A program made the position numbers and the translations under genes. Below the pieces are notes generated by a model that made no database searches, was not told the origin of the DNA, and saw nothing but the letters and a program-made list of their open reading frames with translations. Of a stretch of DNA of 64,000 nucleotides, positions 17,936 through 26,431 are shown piece by piece. Each line of letters opens with the position of its first letter. Position 1 is the stretch's first letter. Location: positions 186,001 through 250,000 of the forward strand of contig DASYCZ010000026.1 in assembly GCA_036499825.1 (NCBI GenBank), read 5' to 3'. Source of the stretch: Paradevosia sp036499825. Lineage in GTDB: Bacteria > Pseudomonadota > Alphaproteobacteria > Rhizobiales > Devosiaceae.

Positions 17936-18768
17936 CAGCGCTTCCGGGCATCCAGGGGATTGAAGAGACCGCGCGGCGACAGGGTGAAGACCTCGTGGCC
18001 GGTTTCCGTGATGCCGATGGAATGCTCGCACTGGGCCGACAGCGTGCGATCGCGGGTTACAGCAGTCCAGCCATCGGACAGTATCTTTACGTGCGGGCGG
18101 CCGAGATTGATCATCGGTTCGATGGTGAAGATCATGCCAGGCTTCAACTCGACGCCGGTGCCCGGAATGCCGAAATGCATGATGTTTGGCTCGTCGTGAA
18201 AGAGCTGGCCGACACCGTGCCCCACGAAATCGCGGACGACGCTGGTGCGCTCCGCCTCGGCATGCGCCTGGATGGCGGCGCCGATATCGCCGGTGGTGTT
18301 ACCGGGCAGGGCGGCGGCGAGGCCGGCCTCGAAGGATTCGTAGGTCACCTCGATGAGCCGTTCGGCCTTGCGGGTGATTTCGCCTACCGGATACATGCGG
18401 CTGGAATCGCCATACCAGCCATCGACGATAAGCGTCAGATCGATATTGACGATATCACCCTCGCGCAGTGGGCGATCGTCGGGAATGCCATGGCAGACCA
18501 CGTGATTGATCGAGGTGCACACCGAATGGCGGAAGCCCTTGTAGAAGAGCGTCGCCGGAATGGCGTCGTGGTCGCGGGCGAATTCATAGGCGAGTTTGTC
18601 GAGCGCCAGGGTCGTCACACCGGGCTGCACCGCATCGACCAGCAGATCCAGGGCTTCGGCCGTCAGGGCGCCGGCCTTGCGCATACCGGCAAAACCAGCC
18701 TCGCCATGCAACGGGATGATACCCATCTGGCGGCGGGTTTTCTGGGCGGCGTCGATGTAGCTAACCAT
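17935..18768 (-). CDS. map: Type I methionine aminopeptidase
   Basis: It removes the initiator methionine from new proteins. The 277-residue enzyme has the five metal ligands in recognisable places: NIDLTLIVDGWYGDSSR (two Asp), GHGVG (His), IFTIEP (Glu) and QCEHSIGITE (Glu). The start ATG 18768 has GGAGAGG three bases upstream. The open frame continues much further 5', but that part shows no homology and crosses the divergent cinA-like gene. Confidence 0.96.
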   Translation of the reverse strand: MVSYIDAAQKTRRQMGIIPLHGEAGFAGMRKAGALTAEALDLLVDAVQPGVTTLALDKLAYEFARDHDAIPATLFYKGFRHSVCTSINHVVCHGIPDDRPLREGDIVNIDLTLIVDGWYGDSSRMYPVGEITRKAERLIEVTYESFEAGLAAALPGNTTGDIGAAIQAHAEAERTSVVRDFVGHGVGQLFHDEPNIMHFGIPGTGVELKPGMIFTIEPMINLGRPHVKILSDGWTAVTRDRTLSAQCEHSIGITETGHEVFTLSPRGLFNPLDARKR

Positions 18769-18954
18769 GGGCCTCTCCGGTTTCCCAAGAGATAGTCCCC
18801 ATAGCCTCGGATGGAAAGGGGCGCTCCCATCGGGATTTACTCCCATGGAGGAAATCCTTGCGCCCATTGCCTGTGGCAATAACACAGGGTTTGCTTGATT
18901 TTTCGCGATCAGGCGGGCATTGCATTCGACCAACATCCCAGTCCCGGTCACGCC

Positions 18955-19719
18955 ATGTCTGACAGTTCGCTCATTACCGCCGGCCTCCTGATCATCGGCG
19001 ACGAAATCCTGTCGGGACGCACCAAGGACGTCAACATTGGTGCAGTGGCCGATTTCTGCACCGATCTGGGTATCGATCTGCACGAAGTGCGGGTAGTGGC
19101 AGACGTCGAGGACGATATCATCGAGGCGTTGAACGCACTCCGCAAGCGCTACACCTATGTCTTCACCACCGGCGGCATCGGGCCGACCCATGACGATATC
19201 ACTGCCGATGCCGTCGCCAAGGCGTTCGGGGTGGCCTTGCCGATCAACGCCGAGGCGCGCGCAATGCTCGAGAGCCGGTGGAAGGAAACCGGCACCGAGG
19301 TCAATGCCGCCCGGCTGCGGATGGCCCGGATTCCGGAAGGGGCCGATCTGATCGTCAATTCGGTGAGCGCGGCGCCGGGGTTCCGCATCGAGAACGTGCA
19401 TGTGATGGCCGGTGTGCCGGTGATCATGCGTGCCATGCTGGAGACGTTGGCGCGCACGCTGAAGGGCGGCAAGAAAGTGAAGTCGATCACCGTGCCGGCC
19501 AGTGTCGGAGAGGGAACGGTCGGCGAACCGCTGGGCCTGTTGCAGGCGGAGTATCCCGATGTGAAGATGGGCAGCTATCCGCAGATGGGCGCGGGCTATG
19601 TGCGCACCGAACTGGTGCTGCGCTCATCCGACGAAGCGCGGCTGGCCGAGGCTGCCGGCAAGGTCCGGAACATGGTCAACGCTGCGCACAAGGCCGCCGG
19701 CCTGCCGCCGCTGGATTGA
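18955..19719 (+). CDS. CinA-like molybdopterin-binding domain protein
   Basis: A 254-residue protein with the MoaB/CinA N-terminal domain: LLIIGDEILSGRTKDVN and TTGGIGPTHDDIT. It lacks the C-terminal nicotinamide-nucleotide amidase domain of full CinA (about 400 residues), so it is the short form common in alphaproteobacteria. Its substrate is unproven; pyrophosphatase activity on ADP-ribose or NAD derivatives is known for some relatives. It is divergent from map and 31 bases upstream of gpt, probably in the same operon. Confidence 0.88.
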   Translation: MSDSSLITAGLLIIGDEILSGRTKDVNIGAVADFCTDLGIDLHEVRVVADVEDDIIEALNALRKRYTYVFTTGGIGPTHDDITADAVAKAFGVALPINAEARAMLESRWKETGTEVNAARLRMARIPEGADLIVNSVSAAPGFRIENVHVMAGVPVIMRAMLETLARTLKGGKKVKSITVPASVGEGTVGEPLGLLQAEYPDVKMGSYPQMGAGYVRTELVLRSSDEARLAEAAGKVRNMVNAAHKAAGLPPLD

Positions 19720-19750
19720 ATTCGGCGCCTAGCGCCTCAGGAGAACGCCG

Positions 19751-20248
19751 TTGAGCAACCCACAGCAGAAATCATTTCCCGTCACCTGGGACCAGTTTCA
19801 TCGCGACAGCCGGGCGCTGGCCTGGCGGCTGATGGGGCAGGGCACGTTCGATGCAGTCGTCGCCATTGCCCGTGGTGGCCTGGTGCCGGCGACGATCGTG
19901 GCGCGCGAGTTGAATATCCGCGTGGTGGAAAGCGTGGCGGTGAAGTCCTACGACCACAAGTCACAGGGCACCGTCCGGGTGTTGAAGGCGATTGCGCCTG
20001 AAATCCTCGAAATGGCCAAGAGCGGCAAGCGCGTGCTCATCGTTGACGATCTCGTCGATACCGGGGCGACAGCCCGTGCGGTCCGCGACATGCTGCCCGG
20101 GGCGCATTTCGCCACCGTCTACGCCAAGCCGAAGGGCCGCGAGATGGTCGATACCTTCATCACCGAGGTCAGCCAGGACACCTGGATATTCTTCCCCTGG
20201 GATCTTGACGTCGCCTATGTGGCGCCGATCTCGGGCGCGACGGACTGA
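19751..20248 (+). CDS. gpt: Xanthine(-guanine) phosphoribosyltransferase
   Basis: This purine-salvage enzyme transfers phosphoribose from PRPP to xanthine or guanine. The 165-residue protein has the PRPP motif VLIVDDLVDTGAT and an N-terminal substrate loop IARGGLVPATIVAREL. The start is TTG 19751 with AGGAG seven bases upstream. It ends with W-F-P-W-D, a C-terminal pattern usual for Gpt. It follows the CinA-like gene closely. Confidence 0.93.
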   Translation: MSNPQQKSFPVTWDQFHRDSRALAWRLMGQGTFDAVVAIARGGLVPATIVARELNIRVVESVAVKSYDHKSQGTVRVLKAIAPEILEMAKSGKRVLIVDDLVDTGATARAVRDMLPGAHFATVYAKPKGREMVDTFITEVSQDTWIFFPWDLDVAYVAPISGATD

Positions 20249-20364
20249 GCCACCCCATACCTTCCAAGGATGCGGTCACACTACCTCCAACAGGTAGGGG
20301 GATGAGCCTGTTCGCTGGGTAATCGACATGCGAAATTTTCCTGCTCAGTTGGGGGAGCAGGATC

Positions 20365-21654
20365 ATGGACTGGTACTATGCCGTTGGACCTGATCGCAAA
20401 GGGCCGCTGTCTGGCGAGGAAATAGAAGAACTCGTCCGGTCGGAAAACATTTCGCGCGACACGTTGCTGTGGCGCGAGGGGATGTTAGGCTGGACGGCCG
20501 CGCGCGAGGTGGCGGAGTTCGGTAAAGTCCTGAACGGGTTGCCGCCGCCGCTGCCGGCGGGTGCGACGGGTACCGCCGCGGCGGTGCTTGAGCGGGCGGC
20601 GACGACAGAGACGCCGCCACCCTTGCCACCCGGCGGGGTGACGGACGAATTCCAGCCTGCACCCCCCATCGCCTACGAAACGCTTGAGTTGGCACGGCCC
20701 TGGGATCGGTATTTCGCACGGATGTTCGACATCCTCGTCCTGGGTTCGCTGCTGGGAGGAGGACTCCTCGCGGCGTTGATTTTTCTCAATCCGAGCGGGC
20801 TTGTCGCACTCGCCAACACCAACGACACCGCAGCCACGGTAGCGACCCTGCCGGTGATCTTGATCGTCAATGCGATGGTTGCCGCAGTCTTTGGCAATAC
20901 GATGGGACGGGCGCTGTTCGGCATTCGCGTCTATCTGCTCAAAGGTGTTGGTCAGCCGACGTTTTGGCAGCATCTGGGGCGAGAGATGCAGGTGTGGATA
21001 CGGGGCCTTGGCCTCGGAATCCCCATCATCACCATCGTGACGATGATCGTCGGCTATCGCAAAGTCGCCTCGGGCAGGCCTGCCGGCTATGACCTCGGCT
21101 ACAACACGGTCCGGCAAAAACCCATTGGCGCAGGGCGACGGGCTTTGGGCATCGTCGCGACCCTGGCGTTGATCGTCGGATTTCTGGCCCTTGCGATCGC
21201 CGGCGTTCTTGAAACCCAGGCGTTGGAAAGGCCCGTCGCCTGGATCAATCCGCAGTCGCAGGTGGCAACCACGGTCCCCGCCCATTGGGAGATTTCCAGC
21301 GATAGGACGGAAGCCGGCGTGCCGTATACGCTTTTTGTCAATGATACGCTGGGAATTCAGGCGGTGCTGGCATCGGAAGCGGGCCCCGGCATAGACATGC
21401 AGGCTTATCACAGGGCGCTCACGCAAGTGCTGGCTTCCTCGCACACATTGTCGGATTGGCAACTGGATGCTGCAGGAACGACCGCATTGGCGACGGGTAT
21501 GCAGGTGAGCCAGAATTGGCCGGCCAGTATTCGTGTGATCAAGTCAGGCGACCGCTTCTGGAAATTTTCATTCTACGATCTCACCGGTCGCCGGACCGGG
21601 GATTTTGCCGACCATGGCCTGTTGGCGGCCATCATGGCGACGATCGTAAAATAA
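20365..21654 (+). CDS. GYF_2-RDD domain membrane protein
   Basis: A 429-residue protein with three parts. Residues 1-55 form a GYF_2 domain (DWYYAVGPDRKGPLSGEEIEELV then GWTAAREV). After a Pro/Ala linker, residues 110-260 are an RDD domain with three or four membrane helices (RYFARMFDILVLG and GNTMGRALFGIRV). After a further helix, about 130 C-terminal residues form a likely periplasmic domain with no family that I recognise. GYF_2 domains bind proline-rich peptides; RDD proteins are poorly characterised. The gene is followed by a hairpin shared with the opposite-strand neighbour. Confidence 0.8.
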   Translation: MDWYYAVGPDRKGPLSGEEIEELVRSENISRDTLLWREGMLGWTAAREVAEFGKVLNGLPPPLPAGATGTAAAVLERAATTETPPPLPPGGVTDEFQPAPPIAYETLELARPWDRYFARMFDILVLGSLLGGGLLAALIFLNPSGLVALANTNDTAATVATLPVILIVNAMVAAVFGNTMGRALFGIRVYLLKGVGQPTFWQHLGREMQVWIRGLGLGIPIITIVTMIVGYRKVASGRPAGYDLGYNTVRQKPIGAGRRALGIVATLALIVGFLALAIAGVLETQALERPVAWINPQSQVATTVPAHWEISSDRTEAGVPYTLFVNDTLGIQAVLASEAGPGIDMQAYHRALTQVLASSHTLSDWQLDAAGTTALATGMQVSQNWPASIRVIKSGDRFWKFSFYDLTGRRTGDFADHGLLAAIMATIVK

Positions 21655-21677
21655 AAGGCCCGGCGCTTGGCCGGGCC
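21648..21677 (-). terminator. Intrinsic terminator of the 65-residue repeat-protein gene
   Basis: The 8-bp stem GGCCCGGC/GCCGGGCC (21657-21677) is followed on the minus strand by TTTTATTTT. It lies 7 bases past the stop of the minus-strand gene and overlaps the stop region of the plus-strand GYF-RDD gene. Confidence 0.85.
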
Positions 21678-21683
21678 CATTGG

Positions 21684-21881
21684 TCAGCTGTTCTTGTGGC
21701 TCTGCTGGCCGGCTTTGACGTGCTGCTCGTGCGTGCCGCCGCGGGTCGAGCCGTCGGAAACGTTCCGATCCTCGTTTACGTTATTGACGTTGTCACCGGA
21801 CGTGTTGTTCCGGTCGCTCTGCTGTCCTGCCTTCACATGCTGGTCATGTGTGCTGCCGTGCTTGTGATCGTTGTTGGGCAT
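21684..21881 (-). CDS. Small hydrophilic protein with a duplicated HxQHVKAGQQS motif
   Basis: A 65-residue Asn/His/Gly/Ser-rich protein without hydrophobic segments. It contains two near-identical blocks, THDQHVKAGQQSDRN and THEQHVKAGQQSHKN, flanking a middle with VNNVNEDRNVSDG. The ATG at 21881 follows AAGGAG by seven bases, an excellent ribosome binding site, and a strong terminator follows the stop, so it is a real monocistronic gene. I do not recognise the family. A hydrophilin-like stress protein is one guess, made also because csbD lies nearby. Confidence 0.8.
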   Translation of the reverse strand: MPNNDHKHGSTHDQHVKAGQQSDRNNTSGDNVNNVNEDRNVSDGSTRGGTHEQHVKAGQQSHKNS

Positions 21882-22011
21882 TTTGCGTCTCCTTGAGGGT
21901 TTGCAAATCCGAGGGAGCAGTGCGGCCTCGGACCCAACCAATCCTTAGCGACCAGCAGAAGTTCCGTGATGTTTTCGTGCAAAAGCCGTGGCTTAACCAA
22001 GGCAGGGGGAC

Positions 22012-22097
22012 TGGTGCGGGCGGCGGGACTCGAACCCGCACGGGTGTACACCCTCGGGATTTTAAGTCCCGTATGTCTACCATTCCATCACGCCCGC
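22012..22097 (-). tRNA. tRNA-Leu (anticodon UAA)
   Basis: The minus strand folds as a class II tRNA: acceptor GCGGGCG pairs with CGCCCGC, the anticodon loop is CTTAAAA with TAA, there is a long variable arm, and the T arm has GGTTCGAGTCC. Discriminator A and an encoded CCA end the gene at 22012. Confidence 0.97.
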
Positions 22098-22208
22098 AGC
22101 GCCGAAACTCTGTGTCACAGCGGCCGTCAAAACTCAATCGGCGGTGTACGGGAACCGGGGGCTTCGCCGCTCGTTGATTAGCCGATCGCATTTTACGAGG
22201 AGTTCGAA

Positions 22209-22391
22209 ATGCATAAGGACGAAATCAAAGGTGCAGGGAAAGAAGCGCGCGGTGCGGTGAAGGATGCTGTCGGCAAGGTAACCGGCGACCGCAAGCTGCA
22301 GGCCGAGGGCAAGATGGACAAGGCCGAAGGGCGGGTTCAGAAGGGCGTCGGCAAGGCCAAGGACGCCGCCCGCGACGCCCTCAAGCACTAA
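22209..22391 (+). CDS. CsbD family stress-response protein
   Basis: A 60-residue charged helical protein starting MHKDEIKGAGKEARGAVKDAVGKVTGD, the CsbD signature, with Lys/Gly-rich repeats to the end. CsbD-like proteins are abundant in stress or stationary phase and have no known biochemical activity. It has its own terminator directly downstream. Confidence 0.93.
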   Translation: MHKDEIKGAGKEARGAVKDAVGKVTGDRKLQAEGKMDKAEGRVQKGVGKAKDAARDALKH

Positions 22392-22414
22392 ACGAACTTT
22401 CTGTCTTCAGTAGG

Positions 22415-22446
22415 AGAGCCGCCCCTGGGGGGGCGGCTCTTTCATT
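22415..22446 (+). terminator. Intrinsic terminator of csbD
   Basis: An 11-bp GC-rich stem AGAGCCGCCCC/GGGGCGGCTCT with a short TGGG-type loop is followed by TTCATTT, 24 bases after the csbD stop. Confidence 0.85.
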
Positions 22447-22541
22447 TGTGAATCCCATCCCCTGTCGGCGCGAACGTGCCGAATCTCTTGTGCGGTAACC
22501 CGTGGAAAACTATATCTTGCGGTACGGAAGGGGAACAAACC

Positions 22542-23087
22542 GTGCCGGACTACTGCCTCATCGCCACCGCCATCGGTCCCGTCGGACTCGCCTGGAGTGA
22601 GACTGGTATTGTGAGGCTGCAACTTCCGGACAGCGACAGCGAGAAGACGCGAGCCCGGCTCACGCGCCGTCTTGAGGCTCGGGAGGCGCATCCGCCGGAG
22701 TGGCTGGAGCCGACCGTCATGCTGCTGCAGCGCTATTTTGCCGGCGCCGTCGTTGATTTTTCCAGTTGTCCCCTCGATCTGAGCGGCGTTCCAGAGTTGC
22801 ATCGGAAGCTTTATGCCGAAATGCTAAGGCTTGGTTGGGGCGAAACAATTACCTACGGACAACTGGCCGAGCGGGTCGGCATGCCGGGTGCCGCACAGAC
22901 AGTAGGGCAGGCGATGGGCCGAAATCCGATTCCGGTCATTGTGCCCTGTCACCGCGTGTTGGCGAGCGGCAACAAGATGGGCGGTTTCTCGGCGCCCGGC
23001 GGCGTCAGAACCAAACTCGGCTTGCTGGCGCTGGAAGGTGTGCGGCTGGGGCTGCGGGACCCGGCGCAAATGGCCTTCGCATTCTAG
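22542..23087 (+). CDS. ogt: Methylated-DNA--[protein]-cysteine S-methyltransferase
   Basis: This suicide repair protein removes methyl groups from O6-methylguanine. The 181-residue product has the active-site segment IPVIVPCHRVLASG with the acceptor Cys, and the helix-turn-helix part TYGQLAERVGMPGAAQTVGQAMGRNP. The start is GTG 22542, with AAGGGG eight bases upstream; the frame is open 22 codons further. There is no AdaA domain, so it is the Ogt/AGT type. Confidence 0.93.
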   Translation: MPDYCLIATAIGPVGLAWSETGIVRLQLPDSDSEKTRARLTRRLEAREAHPPEWLEPTVMLLQRYFAGAVVDFSSCPLDLSGVPELHRKLYAEMLRLGWGETITYGQLAERVGMPGAAQTVGQAMGRNPIPVIVPCHRVLASGNKMGGFSAPGGVRTKLGLLALEGVRLGLRDPAQMAFAF

Positions 23088-23123
23088 GCAAGAAATGGTG
23101 GGCAAGGTTTGGCCGCGGTAGCC

Positions 23124-23159
23124 CGCCGGCAAGCTTGAAGATAGTCTGCCGGCGTTTTT
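23124..23159 (+). terminator. Probable terminator of ogt
   Basis: A 7-bp stem CGCCGGC/GCCGGCG with a 17-base loop is followed directly by TTTTT. It lies 37 bases after the ogt stop and just before the ribosome binding site of the next gene. Confidence 0.55.
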
Positions 23160-23172
23160 CGACGGAGGCAGC

Positions 23173-23463
23173 ATGCTACTTAAGATCGATCTTCTGGAGC
23201 GGATCAAGGCGGGCGAGATCGACACCGTCTTCCGCCGCTGGAAGCGGGCGACCGTCAGGGCCGGCGGCACTCTCAAGACAAAGGTCGGGGTACTGTCGAT
23301 CGATTCGATGGAGCCGATCGCCGTGGACCAGGTGACCCTGCCGGATGTGAAGCGCGCGGGGTTCGGCTCCGTCGACGAATTCCGGCGCTGGCTGGACACG
23401 ATGAAGGACGGCGACCTCTGCATCATCCGGTTGCACTATATCGGTCCGGCACCGAGCGCCTGA
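23173..23463 (+). CDS. Small ASCH/PUA-like domain protein
   Basis: A 96-residue protein beginning MLLKIDLLERIKAGEIDTVFRRWKR with a following G-T-L-x-T-x-V-G-V-L-x-I-D-S pattern. This is reminiscent of ASCH domains (a PUA-like fold that binds RNA or modified bases): a polar N-terminal region I-x-x-G-x-x-x-x-x-R-x-W/R-K and beta strands after it. GGAGG lies about six bases before the ATG. Function is unknown; the ASCH call is tentative. Confidence 0.6.
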   Translation: MLLKIDLLERIKAGEIDTVFRRWKRATVRAGGTLKTKVGVLSIDSMEPIAVDQVTLPDVKRAGFGSVDEFRRWLDTMKDGDLCIIRLHYIGPAPSA

Positions 23464-23465
23464 CG

Positions 23466-24026
23466 CTATTGCTTGCGCTTGAAGCTTTTCAGGTGCGGCA
23501 AGGCCTTCGCCACCGTTTCGGCGATCTTGTCGACGGCATCCGTCACCGGCACGGTCAGCGCCGGCTCGTCGGCGGCGGGGAGTTCCAGCGTCGCGAACTG
23601 GCTGTCGAGCAGGGAGGTTGGCATGTATTCATGGTGCCGTCTGGCCATGCGTTCGGCGATGACGGCCTTGTCGCCGGAAAGAAAAACGAAAAGAATCGGT
23701 TCGCCGGCTTTCTTCGCAAGATACTCGCGGTAGCTGCGCTTTAATGCCGAGCAGGCGCCGATGGCGATACCCTTGTGGCCCGTGGCATCGTGCAGTCCGG
23801 TGGCGAGGCTCGCAAGCCAGGGCCAGCGATCCTCATCGGTTAGCGGAATGCCGGCGCGCATCTTTTCCACGTTGGCCGGGGGATGATAGCCGTCGCCATC
23901 GAGAAAAGGGGCATGCAGCTTACGCCCGATGGCCTGGCCGACCGTCGACTTGCCGCTAGACGAGACGCCCATGACGACGACGATGCGATACCCGTCAAAC
24001 CGTGGCGGTAAAGGCGCCGTCGACAT
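23466..24026 (-). CDS. gntK: Gluconokinase
   Basis: It phosphorylates D-gluconate to 6-phosphogluconate. The 186-residue protein has the P-loop MGVSSSGKSTVG and GDGYHPPANVEKMRAGIPLTDEDRWPWL, the latter characteristic of GntK. The start chosen (ATG 24026) overlaps the 3' end of the SDR gene by 32 bases; the ribosome binding site is not strong, so a slightly different start is possible. With the SDR and the divergent gnd it forms a gluconate catabolic locus. Confidence 0.92.
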   Translation of the reverse strand: MSTAPLPPRFDGYRIVVVMGVSSSGKSTVGQAIGRKLHAPFLDGDGYHPPANVEKMRAGIPLTDEDRWPWLASLATGLHDATGHKGIAIGACSALKRSYREYLAKKAGEPILFVFLSGDKAVIAERMARRHHEYMPTSLLDSQFATLELPAADEPALTVPVTDAVDKIAETVAKALPHLKSFKRKQ

Positions 24027-24765
24027 AAAGAATGTGTCCGTTGATGAAGCTGGCGGCGTCGGAGGCGAGGAAGACGGCGGCGCCGCCCAGTTCGGAGACT
24101 TCACCCCAGCGGCCCATTGGCGTGCGTTTTTCGATCCAGCCGTTGAATTCGGGATTGGCGATCAATGCCTGGTTGAGCTCGGTCTTGAAATAGCCCGGGG
24201 CGATGCCGTTGACGTTGAGCCCATGGCGGGCCCAGTCGGTCGCCATGCCGCGTGTCAGGTTAGCTACCGCGGCCTTGCTGGCCGCGTAAGGGGCGATGGA
24301 CGGACGCGAGAGGCCACTCATCAGCGAGCAGATGTTGATGATCTTGCCGGAGCCGCGCTTGATCATGTAGCGCGCTGCGGCCTTGCCCACGGTGAAGACC
24401 GAGGTGACGTTGGTGGCGATCATCTGCTCGAATTTGTCAGCCGGAAAATCTTCCAGCGGCGAGCGATACTGCATCCCGGCATTGTTGATGAGGATGTCGA
24501 TGTGGCCGATATCCGCCTCGCAGAAGTCGATGGCTTCATTGACGCTGTCTTCGCTGGTGACGTCGAAGGCCAGGGCACGGACGCGGACCCCGCCGGCGGC
24601 CAGAGTTTCGGCTGCACGCCCAAGCGCTTCGGTGTCGCGGCCGTTGAGAATGACGTCCGCACCGGCTCCGGCGAGCGCGCCTGCCAGCGCGAAGCCGATG
24701 CCGCGGCTGGATCCGGTGACCAAGGCTCGCTTACCGGCGAGATTAAATTGCGAAAGCGTGTCCAA
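23995..24765 (-). CDS. SDR oxidoreductase, gluconate 5-dehydrogenase-like
   Basis: A 256-residue classical short-chain dehydrogenase with the NAD(P) motif TGSSRGIGFA, NNAGMQ, the catalytic Ser region and Y-x-x-x-K in YAASK. The family neighbours gntK/gnd and resembles 5-keto-D-gluconate reductase (IdnO/Gno). The frame runs to a TTG at 24786, but GGGAGG lies eight bases before the TTG at 24765, which gives MDTLSQFNLAGK, the family start. The substrate assignment rests on context. Confidence 0.82.
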   Translation of the reverse strand: MDTLSQFNLAGKRALVTGSSRGIGFALAGALAGAGADVILNGRDTEALGRAAETLAAGGVRVRALAFDVTSEDSVNEAIDFCEADIGHIDILINNAGMQYRSPLEDFPADKFEQMIATNVTSVFTVGKAAARYMIKRGSGKIINICSLMSGLSRPSIAPYAASKAAVANLTRGMATDWARHGLNVNGIAPGYFKTELNQALIANPEFNGWIEKRTPMGRWGEVSELGGAAVFLASDAASFINGHILYVDGAFTATV

Positions 24766-24965
24766 AAACGATCCCTCCCATAGCAATTTGGCAGACTAGA
24801 ACACACCTAGAGGCTTGGTAAGGGCGGGCGGTGGAAAGCGCCGAAATCTCTTCAAAAAAGTTGGCGAAGAGGCTTCCGCCGTTGCGCGCTTTATGATCAC
24901 TTGCGGCCCAAAGTGCGACTTCCGGTCGCAGGCTGCACTCAATATTCGATATAGGAGAATGCGTC

Positions 24966-26384
24966 ATGGCGACCGCGGACATCGGCCTGATCGGGCTGGC
25001 GGTAATGGGCTCGAACCTCGCGCTCAACATCGCGGAAAAAGGCTATACGATCGCTGTTCATAACCGCACTGCGGCGCGCATCGACGACTTCGTGGCTGAG
25101 GCCCGGAAAGAGGGGCTGGACGCCCGTGTCGTCGGAAAGGCCGAGCTGGCGGAGTTCGTCAAGGAAATCAAGGCGCCACGGTCGATCATCATCATGGTCA
25201 AGGCCGGCCAGCCCGTCGACGAAATGATCGAGCACCTGTTGCCCCACCTCGACAAGGGCGATGCCATCATCGAATGCGGCAACTCGCTCTACACCGATAC
25301 GCAGCGACGTTTCGACTATTTGACGCCGAAAGGCATCGGTTATCTTGGCGTCGGGGTTTCGGGTGGCGAAGAGGGCGCGCGCCACGGGCCGTCCATCATG
25401 GTGGGCGGCTCCAAGCAGCAGTGGCATAATGCGGAGCCAGTGCTCACGGCGATCGCGGCGAAGTTCAACGGTGAACCCTGCTGCGCCTATCTGGGTGAAG
25501 GTGGCGCCGGGCATTTCGTGAAGACCATCCATAACGGCATCGAATATGCCGACATGCAGATGATCGCCGAAGTCTACGGCGTAATGCGTGACGGGCTTGG
25601 CCTTACTCCGCACGCCGCCTCGGAAGTGTTCAAGCAGTGGAACAAGGGGCCGCTCAACTCCTACCTGATCGAGATCACCGGCCACGTTCTGGCGGCGACG
25701 GATGGAGAGACGGGCAAGCCGCTGGTCGAGTTGATTCTCGACAAGGCCGGACAGAAGGGCACGGGACGCTGGTCAGCGATCGCGGCACAGGAACTGGCGA
25801 TTCCCGCAACGGCCATCGAGGGTGCCGTTGCGGCGCGGTCGATGTCGGCCATGAAGGACGAACGCGTGGCGGCGGAAGCCGTCTATGGCCGGCCCGCCGG
25901 CCGTAAGGCCGACGTCACTCTGGATGAACTGGAAAAAGCGCTGCTCGCGGGCAAGATCGCCGCCTATGCGCAGGGTTTCGCGGTGCTGGCCAAGGCGTCG
26001 GAAGAAAACGGCTGGAGTCTGCCAATGGGCACCATCGCCAAGATCTGGCGGGCCGGGTGCATCATCCGTTCGCGGTTCCTGGATCAGATGGGCGCGGCCT
26101 ATGATAAGGGCGACAGCGTCAATCTGATGATGGCGCCGGATTTCGTGACGATCATGAAGGCGTCACACCCGATGCTTCGCAAGGTTGTCGCCGCGGGCGC
26201 GCTGGGAGAGTTCCCGCTGATTTGCCTCGGATCGGCGCTCGGCTATTTCGATAGCTACCGGCAGGCACAGGGCACTGCCAACCTGATCCAGGGGCAGCGC
26301 GACTTCTTCGGCGCACATGGTTTCGAGATCGCAGGCCGTGGTTCGGACCTGCACGGGACCTGGCCGAGCACGCTCGGCAATTGA
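24966..26384 (+). CDS. gnd: 6-phosphogluconate dehydrogenase, decarboxylating
   Basis: It oxidises and decarboxylates 6-phosphogluconate to ribulose 5-phosphate with NADP+. The 472-residue protein has the Rossmann start IGLIGLAVMGSNLALNIAEKG, VSGGEEGARHGPSIM, and the signature KTIHNGIEYADMQ. TAGGAG lies eight bases before the ATG. It is divergent from the SDR/gntK pair across a 200-base shared regulatory region, which suggests joint control by gluconate, but I saw no certain operator. Confidence 0.97.
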   Translation: MATADIGLIGLAVMGSNLALNIAEKGYTIAVHNRTAARIDDFVAEARKEGLDARVVGKAELAEFVKEIKAPRSIIIMVKAGQPVDEMIEHLLPHLDKGDAIIECGNSLYTDTQRRFDYLTPKGIGYLGVGVSGGEEGARHGPSIMVGGSKQQWHNAEPVLTAIAAKFNGEPCCAYLGEGGAGHFVKTIHNGIEYADMQMIAEVYGVMRDGLGLTPHAASEVFKQWNKGPLNSYLIEITGHVLAATDGETGKPLVELILDKAGQKGTGRWSAIAAQELAIPATAIEGAVAARSMSAMKDERVAAEAVYGRPAGRKADVTLDELEKALLAGKIAAYAQGFAVLAKASEENGWSLPMGTIAKIWRAGCIIRSRFLDQMGAAYDKGDSVNLMMAPDFVTIMKASHPMLRKVVAAGALGEFPLICLGSALGYFDSYRQAQGTANLIQGQRDFFGAHGFEIAGRGSDLHGTWPSTLGN

Positions 26385-26406
26385 CGACGGCTTTCAGGCC
26401 AGAACG

Positions 26407-26431
26407 GCGGTAGGCGCAAGCCTACCGCTTT
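26407..26431 (+). terminator. Terminator of gnd, overlapping the end of the MFS gene
   Basis: A perfect 9-bp stem GCGGTAGGC/GCCTACCGC with a GCAA tetraloop is followed by TTTG on the plus strand. It overlaps the stop codon of the convergent MFS gene, so the same stem may serve both directions. Confidence 0.7.
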
